DNA of 64,000 nt from an uncultured Paracoccaceae bacterium (GTDB lineage: Bacteria; Pseudomonadota; Alphaproteobacteria; Rhodobacterales; Rhodobacteraceae): the NCBI GenBank assembly GCA_947489445.1, contig CANLDN010000007.1:124001-188000 (forward strand). Direction: 5' to 3'. The notes under the pieces are model-generated. The model saw nothing but the letters and a program-made list of their open reading frames with translations. It was not told the DNA's origin and made no database searches. Position 1 is the stretch's first letter. Each line of letters begins with the position of its first letter. Both the position numbers and the translations under genes were made by a program. Shown here piece by piece: positions 55,803 to 64,000 of this stretch.

Positions 55803-57427
55803 TGACGATACGGCCTTTGGGTGCACAGATTTCCCATATGCTGAAGGATCGTGGGGTTGATGTGATCTTTGGCATTCCCGGTGTGCATAATCAGGAAATG
55901 TATCGCGGGATTGAGGAGGCCGGTCTGCGACATGTTTTGGCGCGCCACGAGCAGGGCGCCGGGTTCATGGCTGAAGGCTATGCCCGTGCGACCGGCAAGC
56001 CGGGGGTGGCCTATGTGATCACAGGGCCGGGGCTGTGCAACATCATGACACCGATGGGGCAGGCCTATTCGGATAGCGTGCCGATGCTGGTGATTTCCTC
56101 GTGTCTGGATGAGACCGCAGCGAAGCGCGGGCAGTTGCACCAGATGAAGGATCAGGAAGGGGCTGCGCGGGCGGTCTGTGATTGGAGTGAGACAGCCCGG
56201 ACGGCCGAGGCGGCATATTCGCTGATTGATCGGGCGATGAACGAACTGACGATCGGGACACGCCGCTCGAAACACATCCAGGTGCCGATTTCGGCATTGG
56301 AGGAGAGCACGCTTGATGACTGGCCCAAAACGCCGATGCTTGGCCCGCGACCGATTGAGCCGGAACCGGATTGGGCGCAGTACGCTGCGCAATTGCTGAA
56401 TGAAGCCGAACGTCCGCTGTTTATTTTTGGCGGCGGTGCGCGGCAGCTTGGCTACCCGGGCTTGGGCGAAGGCCGACCAGAGCTGCTGGAACGGGTCCTG
56501 ACCCAAACGGGTGCGGCGGCATTCACGACCTATGCTGGGCGCGGTGTTGTCCCGGCCGATTACCCCTTTCTTTTCGGTGCAATGCTGGCGCGGCCGGGCA
56601 GCGCGGATATCATCAAGATGTCGGATCTGGTGATCGCTGTCGGAACGACGCTGTCAGAAGTTGATCTGTGGCGCCCGCATCTAGGTCATGCGGCGCGGTT
56701 GCTGCGTGTGGATACCGATGAAGAGATTCTGGCAAGCACAGTGCCGTATCAGTACCCGATCCGCGCCGATGCAGAGATGTTTTTTGTCCGCCTTGCTGAG
56801 CAGTCTTTCGGTGGTCCTTCAACCGGCTGGTCTGCGGACATGGTTGCGACGACACGCAAGGCGTGGTTGTCCGAGATCGATGCGGAGCGACCGGGGATTT
56901 TGCAAGTGGCGGATGCCTTGAAAGAGGCGCTTCCCACCGACACCATGATCTATTCCGACATGACCCAGTTCGCTTACGCGGCGAAAGAGGTCTATCCGAT
57001 GGATCGACCCGGCCATTGGCATCATCCTTACGGCTTTGGCACGCTGGGCTATGCGCTGCCTGCGGCCATTGGCGGCAAGATCGGGGTGGAGGATCAGCCT
57101 GTGATCGCGATCCTGGGCGATTATGGGTTCCAGTACACCGTGCAGGAACTGGCTGTCGCGGTTGAACTTGAGCTGAATCTGCCCATCATCATTTGGGACA
57201 ATGGCAAGCTGGGCGAGATCGAGGACAGCATGGTGCGGGCGCAGATTGCGCCGAATGCCGTGGTCCAGCGTAATCCGGATTTTTGCAAGCTGGCAGAGGC
57301 TTACGGTGCGCGGTCAGCGGCACCGCGTGATTTGGACGCGTTTCAGAATGCCATCAAGGATGCGTTGGCCACGAAGGGGCCGACGATCATCCATGCCAAA
57401 TCAGATATCGCCTTTACCAGCAGCTGA
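55802..57427 (+). CDS. thiamine diphosphate-dependent decarboxylase (acetolactate synthase/AruI-like)
   Basis: A 541-residue ThDP enzyme. The catalytic Glu50 sits in ARHEQGAGFMAEGYAR; GIPGVHNQEMY and ITGPGL mark the pyrimidine domain, and ILGDYGFQYT with WDNG the diphosphate/Mg site. The sequence resembles 5-guanidino-2-oxopentanoate decarboxylase (AruI) of arginine transamination more than true acetolactate synthase, but this is from memory. The ATG overlaps the trkH stop. Its last 14 bases overlap the convergent downstream gene. Confidence 0.85.
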   Translation: MTIRPLGAQISHMLKDRGVDVIFGIPGVHNQEMYRGIEEAGLRHVLARHEQGAGFMAEGYARATGKPGVAYVITGPGLCNIMTPMGQAYSDSVPMLVISSCLDETAAKRGQLHQMKDQEGAARAVCDWSETARTAEAAYSLIDRAMNELTIGTRRSKHIQVPISALEESTLDDWPKTPMLGPRPIEPEPDWAQYAAQLLNEAERPLFIFGGGARQLGYPGLGEGRPELLERVLTQTGAAAFTTYAGRGVVPADYPFLFGAMLARPGSADIIKMSDLVIAVGTTLSEVDLWRPHLGHAARLLRVDTDEEILASTVPYQYPIRADAEMFFVRLAEQSFGGPSTGWSADMVATTRKAWLSEIDAERPGILQVADALKEALPTDTMIYSDMTQFAYAAKEVYPMDRPGHWHHPYGFGTLGYALPAAIGGKIGVEDQPVIAILGDYGFQYTVQELAVAVELELNLPIIIWDNGKLGEIEDSMVRAQIAPNAVVQRNPDFCKLAEAYGARSAAPRDLDAFQNAIKDALATKGPTIIHAKSDIAFTSS

Positions 57428-59147
57428 CCAACACAGTGATATCCGCCGCCCGCCGCGTCAGCGCCACCGGAGAGATCGTGCCGGAGGTGCCCGCGCGTTC
57501 GGCGCTGATCCCCAATGTTTCCATCGCATTGATGATTTGGTCGGAATCGATTGAAAAATTGACCTCTGGCGGGAGCACGCGGGTGTTCCCGTCGGCCCGG
57601 GGCAAGAGCATCCCAAGCACCGCACCTGTGTCATCAAAGACAGGCCCGCCCGCATCGCTGGGCTGCGGCAGGATCGACAGACGCTTGATGCGGTCATCCC
57701 CTGTCAGCCCGCGAATATCGATGACCTGACCGAAGGTGAGCGTGGGCGCGCTGAGTACACCGTTGAAGGGATACCCTGCGACAGCGATCTGATCCTGCAG
57801 GCGCGGAATGTTGGTTTGGAACTTTGCAAAACTCAGCGGTGCAAGCGGTTCAATCGGGCGCAAGACGGCGATGCCAAGGTCATCTTCGGTAAAAACGACC
57901 TCTGCATCGTTTTCGCGATCATAGGTGATCCGTTCGCAATTCTGTACGGCTTCCGGCGTGGTGATGACCGTCCCATCGGCGGCCACATAAAACCCTGATC
58001 GCGAAAGGCGCGGCTGTCGGACCGCGAGGCCGGCAACCATATCGATGGCCTGATCGTCGCTGGCCGGCACGATCCGCGGATCAAGTGTACCATCTAGCCG
58101 TTCGAAGCTATCGCTCATCTCTTTGATGATACGCTGGCGTCGCTGATCATCGCCAGCGGGCCAAACAAGTGTGAAGCCTTTGATGGCGCCATTTTCCAGC
58201 GTGACACTTGTGTAGGAGTGGATATCGTCACCAATCCCTTCGACAACGAAACTGTCTGCGTTCAACGTTCGCTCACCGTCTGGCGGGACGATATCGAGGA
58301 TCTGAAACACCTCGTATAGCCCGACCAACCGTCCTTCATCCCCTTCTTGCGAGATGAAGAGCACCTGCGCCTGCTGGATGTCGCCGCTGGCATCGAACCG
58401 CACAAAGGGAGGTTTGTATTCCGTAAAGGCAACGACATCGATCGGCAGTTGCATCTGGATGCCTGACGCTTCGTCGCGGACCAGCCGCATGTTCATCCCG
58501 TCAAGCACACTGTCATAGTCATCCAGCAATGTCGCCCGCTGCTGTGTGGTCAGAACGCCGGTTGGGGGCAGGTTATTCTCGCGCTGCCATTCCTGCATGG
58601 CAGTACGGGTTCCGCGCCCAAAAGCGCCGTCGATGGCCGCATCGTAGACGCCCGCCCATTCCAATGCGATTTGCAATTCTTCGCGTTCTTCGCGCGTCAG
58701 CGCTGCCTCGGACGCCTGCGCCTCTGCCAGGGTTTCATCAGGTGCATCAAATGGATCGCTGGGGAGTTCTGCTGCGGCTATGGGTTCTGTTACGACCGGG
58801 TCGGGGGCTGGTGCGGCAGGTGTGCTGCCGCCGATGGGCCAGAATTGTTGTTTGAAAAAACGTCCGTTTTTAACAAAGCTGTCTGGCGGCACTGCGCCGC
58901 GCGCCAGAAGGCGTGCCAATTCCACCTCTGCCTGGGGCTCAGTAAAAGGACCCACAAAAATGGCATAAAACCCATCGCCCAGATAAAACCCGGCAACGTC
59001 ATCGATTTGGCCCGCATATTCGCGTGACCGGTCCTGCGCCCGTGTGAGCGTTTGGTGTGCTTCGATCTGCACCCAAAAAGAATCTTGAGCCGCTGCGGAA
59101 ACTGTCGACACAATAATAAATACAAACGCAGCTAGTGCCTTGATCAT
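57414..59147 (-). CDS. secreted SPOR-like/peptidoglycan-binding/trypsin-like pseudoprotease
   Basis: A 577-residue protein: signal peptide (1-20), a SPOR-like region (about 22-105), a Pro/Ala linker, a peptidoglycan-binding domain at 152-210 (GVYDAAIDGAFGRGTRTAMQEWQ), an unassigned middle domain (about 215-370), and a trypsin-like domain from about 380 to 545. In that domain the His position is Glu399 (TTPEAV in place of TNAHVV) and the Ser position is Ala499 (SDAGGPVF in place of GNSGGPVF); only Asp423 remains. It is therefore probably not a protease. ATG 59147 gives the signal peptide. Confidence 0.85.
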   Translation of the reverse strand: MIKALAAFVFIIVSTVSAAAQDSFWVQIEAHQTLTRAQDRSREYAGQIDDVAGFYLGDGFYAIFVGPFTEPQAEVELARLLARGAVPPDSFVKNGRFFKQQFWPIGGSTPAAPAPDPVVTEPIAAAELPSDPFDAPDETLAEAQASEAALTREEREELQIALEWAGVYDAAIDGAFGRGTRTAMQEWQRENNLPPTGVLTTQQRATLLDDYDSVLDGMNMRLVRDEASGIQMQLPIDVVAFTEYKPPFVRFDASGDIQQAQVLFISQEGDEGRLVGLYEVFQILDIVPPDGERTLNADSFVVEGIGDDIHSYTSVTLENGAIKGFTLVWPAGDDQRRQRIIKEMSDSFERLDGTLDPRIVPASDDQAIDMVAGLAVRQPRLSRSGFYVAADGTVITTPEAVQNCERITYDRENDAEVVFTEDDLGIAVLRPIEPLAPLSFAKFQTNIPRLQDQIAVAGYPFNGVLSAPTLTFGQVIDIRGLTGDDRIKRLSILPQPSDAGGPVFDDTGAVLGMLLPRADGNTRVLPPEVNFSIDSDQIINAMETLGISAERAGTSGTISPVALTRRAADITVLVSCW

Positions 59148-59322
59148 TGCTACCCCGAAAAATGCTTTGTCCCTGATCAACTGATTGGCCTTGTCTTTGC
59201 CCGGAAGCAAGGGCTTACGCTATAAACTTTACGTAATCTCGGCATTATCTCGCCACCCGTTGCCCAATTGACCCCAATCGCAGGGCGTCCTATGGAGCCG
59301 GGTAAAGCAGACGAGGGTTAAG

Positions 59323-60243
59323 ATGCCGGAAAAACCACGCAGTTTTCAGGAGATTATTCTGAGGCTTCAAACCTATTGGGCATCCAAAGGTTGCGCCATT
59401 TTGCAACCTTATGACATGGAAGTGGGCGCTGGCACGTTTCACCCTGCCACAACTTTGCGCGCGCTGGGCACCAAACCTTGGGCTGCGGCATATGTTCAGC
59501 CATCACGCCGCCCAACCGATGGCCGTTATGGCGAAAACCCTAACCGTTTGCAGCATTATTACCAGTATCAGGTGATTATCAAACCGTCGCCGCCGGACTT
59601 GCAGGAGCTATATCTGGGGTCGTTGGAGGCGATTGGGATTGACGCATCTCTGCATGACATCCGCTTTGTCGAAGATGACTGGGAAAGCCCGACGCTTGGC
59701 GCATGGGGTCTGGGTTGGGAGGTCTGGTGTGACGGTATGGAAGTCAGCCAGTTCACCTATTTTCAGCAGGTGGGCGGCCATGATTGCAAACCGGTCTCGG
59801 GTGAGCTGACCTATGGGTTGGAGCGGTTGGCGATATACATCTTGGGCGTCGATCACGTCATGGATATGCCCTTCAATGATCCGCAAACGCCGATCCCGCT
59901 GACTTATGGCGACATCTTCAAGCAGACCGAACAGGAATATGCGCGCTGGAACTTTGACGTAGCTGATACCGCCGTGTTGTTGCAGCATTTTGAGGATGCC
60001 GAGGCCGAATGTCAGCGCATCCTTGATATGCCCGCCGAAGATCCAAAGAAGGACATGAAGATCATCATGGCCCATCCGGCCTATGACCAGTGCATCAAGG
60101 CGAGCCATGTGTTCAACCTGCTTGACGCACGCGGCGTGATCTCGGTCACGGAACGGCAGGCCTATATTGGGCGGGTGAGGGCGCTGGCCAAGGCCTGCGC
60201 GGATGCGTTTGTGCAGACGGATGCAGGCGGGGCGGCGGCCTGA
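59323..60243 (+). CDS. glyQ: glycyl-tRNA synthetase alpha subunit
   Basis: A 306-residue class II aminoacyl-tRNA synthetase subunit carrying the active site for glycine and [53 protein letters not shown] and [12 protein letters not shown] are family-specific. GAGGG precedes the ATG. It pairs with GlyS encoded two genes on; the intervening DUF6446 gene is typical for this group of bacteria. Confidence 0.97.
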   Translation: MPEKPRSFQEIILRLQTYWASKGCAILQPYDMEVGAGTFHPATTLRALGTKPWAAAYVQPSRRPTDGRYGENPNRLQHYYQYQVIIKPSPPDLQELYLGSLEAIGIDASLHDIRFVEDDWESPTLGAWGLGWEVWCDGMEVSQFTYFQQVGGHDCKPVSGELTYGLERLAIYILGVDHVMDMPFNDPQTPIPLTYGDIFKQTEQEYARWNFDVADTAVLLQHFEDAEAECQRILDMPAEDPKKDMKIIMAHPAYDQCIKASHVFNLLDARGVISVTERQAYIGRVRALAKACADAFVQTDAGGAAA

Positions 60244-60767
60244 TGGCACGATTTATCATTGCGGGGATGCTTGTGATTGCAGCGATTGCGGGGGCCGTTC
60301 TTTATTATCAACAGGTCTATGCTTATTACACGACGGTGCAGGCCGATGCGCAGGATGTGCGGCTGACCTCTGTCGTGACTGGCCAGCCAGAGCCGGTCAT
60401 TTTCGAGAATTTTCAGGGCATTGATGCCAATAGCAGCCCGTTGCGCTACCGCGCCTGTTTTCAGACGGTGCTGAGCCAAGCGATGTTGACCGAGACCTAT
60501 GTGATTTACGACGATGCGGAGCCGCGCAATGCGCCGGGGTGGTTTGACTGCTTTGACGCGCAGACGATTGGTGCCGATCTTGAACGCGGCGAAGCGCTGG
60601 CGTTTCTGGGCACTCAAAACATCCAATATGGGATCGATCGCATTGTCGCCGTCTACCCTGATGGTCGCGCCTATGCGTGGCATCAGATTAACCCCTGCGG
60701 CGAGGTTGTGTTTGACGGTAACCCCACCCCTGATGATTGCCCCCCAGCCCCGGAAGGCCTGAACTGA
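60243..60767 (+). CDS. DUF6446-type membrane-anchored protein
   Basis: A 174-residue protein with an N-terminal anchor (residues 4-22, FIIAGMLVIAAIAGAVLYY) and a periplasmic domain with Cys in RYRACFQ, WFDCFD, NPCGEV and DDCPP. I recall such a gene (DUF6446) between glyQ and glyS in Rhodobacteraceae; no function is known. Both its ends overlap neighbours by TGATG, so it is translated with the synthetase subunits. Confidence 0.85.
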   Translation: MARFIIAGMLVIAAIAGAVLYYQQVYAYYTTVQADAQDVRLTSVVTGQPEPVIFENFQGIDANSSPLRYRACFQTVLSQAMLTETYVIYDDAEPRNAPGWFDCFDAQTIGADLERGEALAFLGTQNIQYGIDRIVAVYPDGRAYAWHQINPCGEVVFDGNPTPDDCPPAPEGLN

Positions 60768-63025
60768 TGCCTGATCTTTTGATTGAACTGTTTTCCGAGG
60801 AAATTCCTGCGCGCATGCAAAAACGTGCTGCCGAGGATCTGCAAAAGCTGGTGACGGATGGGCTGGTCGAGGCGGGGCTGACCTATGCGGGGGCGGCGGC
60901 GTTTTCGACGCCCCGTCGGTTGACCTTGGCGCTTGATGGGCTGACGTCGGAGAGCAAGGCCGTGCGTGAAGAGCGCAAGGGGCCGAAGGTTGGTGCGCCC
61001 GACAAGGCGATTGACGGGTTCTTGCGCGGGGCCGGTGTGGCCCGCGATGATCTTGAAGTGCGCGATGACAAGAAGGGGCAGGTCTATTTCGCCGTGATCG
61101 AGAAGCCCGGTCGCATGGCGGCGGATATCGTGGCGGAGGTGCTGGAAAAGACCATCCGCAATTTCCCATGGCCCAAGTCGATGCGCTGGGGTGAGGGGGC
61201 GCTGAAATGGGTGCGCCCGCTGCATTCTATTCTGTGTATTTTGACCGATGAAGCTGGGGCTGAGGTTGTGCCGTTGGATGTCGATGGGATCGTGTCGGGC
61301 AATACGACGCGCGGTCATCGGTTTATGACACCTGTTGCGTTTTCTGTAGTATCTTTCGATGATTACGAGGCCAAGTTGAAGCGCGCCCATGTGGTTTTGC
61401 GTGCGGACGAACGGGCCGAAGCGATCTGGGCGGAGGCGACCAATCAGGCCTTTGCGTTGGGCCTTGAAGTGGTCGAGGATCGTGGATTGCTGGCCGAGGT
61501 GGCCGGGCTGGTCGAATGGCCGGTCGTGTTGCTGGGTCGCATCGATGATGATTTTCTGGGCTTGCCGCCAGAGGTGTTGCAGACCTCGATGAAAGAGCAT
61601 CAAAAATTCTTTTCCGTGAAGAACCCCAAAACGGGCCGGATTGAACGGTTCGTGACCGTGGCGAATATGGAAACGGCGGATAATGGTGCGACCATTCTGG
61701 CGGGGAACCAGAAGGTGCTGTCGGCGCGTTTGGCGGATGCGAAGTTCTTTTGGGAGAATGATTTGCGCGTGGCCAAGGCTGATGCCGGGAATGGTATGAA
61801 GCCGTGGTTTGACAAGCTGCGCGATGTAACTTTCCACAACAAACTCGGCACACAAGCAGAGTTTATCAATCGGATGGCTGTGCTTGCCCGTGAAATCGCA
61901 CCCAGCATCGGCGCAGACCCTGATGCGGCAGAACAAGCGGCATTGGTTGCCAAAGTCGACTTGGCGTCTGAGATGGTTTACGAATTTCCTGAACTTCAGG
62001 GTGTAATGGGACGTTACTATCTTAAGGCCGCTCGTTATTCCGATAGTGTTGCGGATGCTTCACGTGATCATTACGCGCCATTGGGGCCATCGGACGATGT
62101 GCCAACTGCGCCTGTGTCAGTGGCCGTGTCACTGGCTGAGAAGATAGACAAGCTAACTGGATTCTGGGCGATTGATGAGAAGCCGACCGGGAGCAAGGAC
62201 CCGTTCGCGCTGCGCAGGGCCGCGCTGGGGGTTATTCGGTTGGTACATTCTAATGATTTCCAGCTTAGCCTTATTGGATATTTTGAGAAGGCTTTTGAAA
62301 GGCACTTAGCCGTTCCAGATTATGACGGCTTACCTGAACCGGATTTATCAGACATGTTGGACCGCTCAATCGAGGCGAAAGCGAAACTGGAACAAGCAAA
62401 AGTTGATGCCGAGAATATGGTCGCTACGGCTAAAGCGGCATCCAAGAGATTTGAAGATATGCAATCCATCAAGTCTGCAGATGCACGAAAGACTGCTGCT
62501 GTTGGCCTCATCTCCTTCTTCCACGACCGCCTAAAAGTCTTCCTTAAGGACAAGGGCATCCGCCACGACATCATCGACGCCTGTATCGCAATGCCGGGGA
62601 ATGATGACCTGACTTTGCTCGTCAAACGGGCAGAGGCACTGGCTGCGACCCTTGCCACCGATGATGGCGAGAACCTGATCCAGGGGTTCAAGCGGGCCAA
62701 CAATATCCTGACGCAGGCGGAAGAGGCGGATGGGGTCGAGTATTCCTACGGGGCGGAGCTGAAATACGCGGAAGAGCCCGCCGAAAAGGCGCTTTTTGCC
62801 GCCCTTGATGCTGCGGATGCGAAGATTGCCCCGGCAATGCAGGCGGAGGATTTCAGCACGGCAATGACTGCTATGGCGGCACTTCGTGGTCCTATTGACG
62901 CATTTTTCACCGATGTGCAGGTAAATGCCGAGAGTGCGCTCTTGCGTCGCAACAGGCTTAACCTGTTGTCACGTATCAGGAATATCTGCCTCAGTGTGGC
63001 TGATCTGACGAAGATCGAAGGCTAG
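60767..63025 (+). CDS. glyS: glycyl-tRNA synthetase beta subunit
   Basis: A 752-residue subunit needed for tRNA binding and activity of the alpha2beta2 enzyme. MPDLLIELFSEEIPARMQ is the family start; FPWPKSMRWGEGALKWVRPLHSI, LQTSMKEHQKFFSV and EFPELQGVMGRYY are conserved. ATG 60767 overlaps the previous stop; an upstream in-frame codon at 60737 is rejected. About 760 bases in the middle (61825-62590) have much lower GC and different codon use than the rest, as if replaced by recombination. Confidence 0.96.
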   Translation: MPDLLIELFSEEIPARMQKRAAEDLQKLVTDGLVEAGLTYAGAAAFSTPRRLTLALDGLTSESKAVREERKGPKVGAPDKAIDGFLRGAGVARDDLEVRDDKKGQVYFAVIEKPGRMAADIVAEVLEKTIRNFPWPKSMRWGEGALKWVRPLHSILCILTDEAGAEVVPLDVDGIVSGNTTRGHRFMTPVAFSVVSFDDYEAKLKRAHVVLRADERAEAIWAEATNQAFALGLEVVEDRGLLAEVAGLVEWPVVLLGRIDDDFLGLPPEVLQTSMKEHQKFFSVKNPKTGRIERFVTVANMETADNGATILAGNQKVLSARLADAKFFWENDLRVAKADAGNGMKPWFDKLRDVTFHNKLGTQAEFINRMAVLAREIAPSIGADPDAAEQAALVAKVDLASEMVYEFPELQGVMGRYYLKAARYSDSVADASRDHYAPLGPSDDVPTAPVSVAVSLAEKIDKLTGFWAIDEKPTGSKDPFALRRAALGVIRLVHSNDFQLSLIGYFEKAFERHLAVPDYDGLPEPDLSDMLDRSIEAKAKLEQAKVDAENMVATAKAASKRFEDMQSIKSADARKTAAVGLISFFHDRLKVFLKDKGIRHDIIDACIAMPGNDDLTLLVKRAEALAATLATDDGENLIQGFKRANNILTQAEEADGVEYSYGAELKYAEEPAEKALFAALDAADAKIAPAMQAEDFSTAMTAMAALRGPIDAFFTDVQVNAESALLRRNRLNLLSRIRNICLSVADLTKIEG

Positions 63026-63104
63026 TCAGAAAACTGTAAAGTTTTATGTACACGTAATCGATTTCTGGCCCTATGCTGCACCTACACAATCAATCGGTGC
63101 CGCA

Positions 63105-64000
63105 GTGCAGCAACAGTCGACATTCAAGCAGCTTACGCTGATCACACCCACCGCGGCCATGCATGGATCGGTGCATGGTGGCCGTGCGAAATGTTTGCAG
63201 CGCTTGATCCGGCTGGGGATGCCGGTGCCGGTCACGATGGCCCTGTCGTTTGATGCTGTGCATGACATCGCGCTGGGCAAACTGCCGGATATGTCCGCAT
63301 TGATGGCGCCGTTTGGTGATCAGCCGCTTTTGTCGGTGCGCCCGTCCAGCGAAGACCCTGATTGGGGTGGTCCGGGGGCGATCCTGAATATCGGGATGAA
63401 TGATGCCCGTCATGCGGCAATGGTTGAAGATATGGGCGATTGGGCGGCGACCGCCCTTTATCTGCGATTTGTTCAATCCTATGCGATCCATGTGGCCCGG
63501 CTGGACCCGGATGAGTTTTACCTGCCTGATGTGTCTGATGCGCTGAGCCTGCAGGCGATGATGGATACCTATGAGGCAGAAACGGATGAGCCGTTTCCCC
63601 AAGACCCCGCCGTCCAATTGGCCGAGGTGTTGCGGTCTATGGCGCGGGCCTGGGATGGCACAACGGCCCGGTTGTTGCGGCGGGCCAAGGGCGCGCCCGT
63701 CGATGCGGGTCTTGGTCTGGTTGTGCAGGCGATGGCATTGGGCGTGGGGCCGGGTGAATGCGGTTCTGGCGTGATCCAATACGTGGATGAGGTGACCGGG
63801 CAGCCGCAGATCAAGGGCCGGTATCTGGGCCAAAGCCAAGGCCGCGAGGCGTTGAGCGATGTGGACAGTGCGATCTATCTGACGCGCGATGACCGGGGCC
63901 GGTCATTGGAGGATTTGTGCCCGGAGGCGTTTGCGCAATTGATCGAAATTGGCCGCCAATGCCGCGAGAAGCTGCGCGAAGAAATGCAGGTGGAGTTCAC
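63105..64000 (+). CDS. PEP-utilising/pyruvate-phosphate-dikinase-like protein, N-terminal part
   Basis: A frame open from GTG 63105 to the window edge (298 codons seen, no stop). It begins QSTFKQLTLITPTAAMHGSV, and contains HGGRAKCLQRLIRLGMPVPV, typical of the N-terminal nucleotide-binding part of PEP synthase/pyruvate phosphate dikinase-like proteins, plus GPGAILNIGMND and GVGPGECGSGVIQY, which match the PPDK GPGAILNTVLN and SGV..TR regions. I recall such genes just after glyS in roseobacters. The start codon is inferred; no good ribosome binding site is visible. Confidence 0.75.
   Translation, partial: MQQQSTFKQLTLITPTAAMHGSVHGGRAKCLQRLIRLGMPVPVTMALSFDAVHDIALGKLPDMSALMAPFGDQPLLSVRPSSEDPDWGGPGAILNIGMNDARHAAMVEDMGDWAATALYLRFVQSYAIHVARLDPDEFYLPDVSDALSLQAMMDTYEAETDEPFPQDPAVQLAEVLRSMARAWDGTTARLLRRAKGAPVDAGLGLVVQAMALGVGPGECGSGVIQYVDEVTGQPQIKGRYLGQSQGREALSDVDSAIYLTRDDRGRSLEDLCPEAFAQLIEIGRQCREKLREEMQVEF

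Noticed and set aside
1..64000. Search by eye for tRNA or rRNA genes, prophage genes, transposases and toxin-antitoxin pairs
   Set aside because: No T-arm GGTTCGA-type motif, integrase, transposase or related gene was found; absence is not proven without a dedicated scan.

Overview
The window looks like chromosomal DNA of an alphaproteobacterium of the Rhodobacteraceae (Roseobacter group). The evidence is moderately high GC, a dcw cluster carrying DUF2484-type genes between murC and murB, cobS/cobT aerobic cobaltochelatase genes, a glyQ-DUF6446-glyS-PEP-binding order, and CtrA-like boxes. This placement rests on gene content and order; no database search was run.

Region 1 (1-24183) is the division and cell wall cluster: rsmH (partial), ftsL, ftsI, murE, murF, mraY, then a break, then ftsW, murG, murC, four small membrane-protein genes, murB, ddl, ftsQ, ftsA, ftsZ, lpxC, bamD and recN. 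Most genes overlap by 1-8 bases and read as one translationally coupled operon, from UDP-MurNAc-peptide synthesis to lipid II, septal glycan polymerisation and the FtsQ/A/Z divisome. The usual murD between mraY and ftsW is absent. Its place holds a TPR membrane protein, a reverse-strand flavoprotein and several repeats, and base composition changes across this break.

Region 2 (24184-27061) has a gene-poor, partly AT-rich spacer with a strong leftward terminator, a ClC-type chloride transporter and a DUF427 protein. Region 3 (27128-43014, mostly minus strand) has Xaa-Pro aminopeptidase, cobT, three unrecognised small genes, cobS, msrB, a membrane protein behind a perfect CtrA box, a J-domain protein, bolA, a DUF4177 protein, gatB, a lytic transglycosylase, an acyltransferase and pepN. 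A 45-residue DUF2256 gene (43068-43205) follows.

Region 4 (43312-49382) is metabolic: malate synthase G with a GlcG-like protein, a class I glutamine amidotransferase-like hydrolase, a HemG-like flavodoxin, a D-lyxose isomerase-like cupin and a sulfotransferase. Region 5 (49414-57427) has a two-subunit molybdenum hydroxylase (iorAB-like), a photolyase-like FAD protein without the N-terminal antenna domain, a secreted alpha/beta hydrolase, and trkH coupled to a ThDP decarboxylase. Region 6 (57414-64000) has a SPOR/peptidoglycan-binding pseudoprotease, then glyQ-DUF6446-glyS and the start of a PEP-utilising-type gene that runs off the window.

The most unusual items are the broken dcw cluster, a 47-bp element with three GCATGG units at 11-bp spacing that occurs twice, twin TGAAC-N3-GTTCA operators among the small membrane genes, the secreted protease-like protein that has lost two triad residues, the possibly permuted photolyase, and a compositionally mosaic glyS. 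No tRNA, rRNA, CRISPR array, prophage or insertion sequence was recognised.
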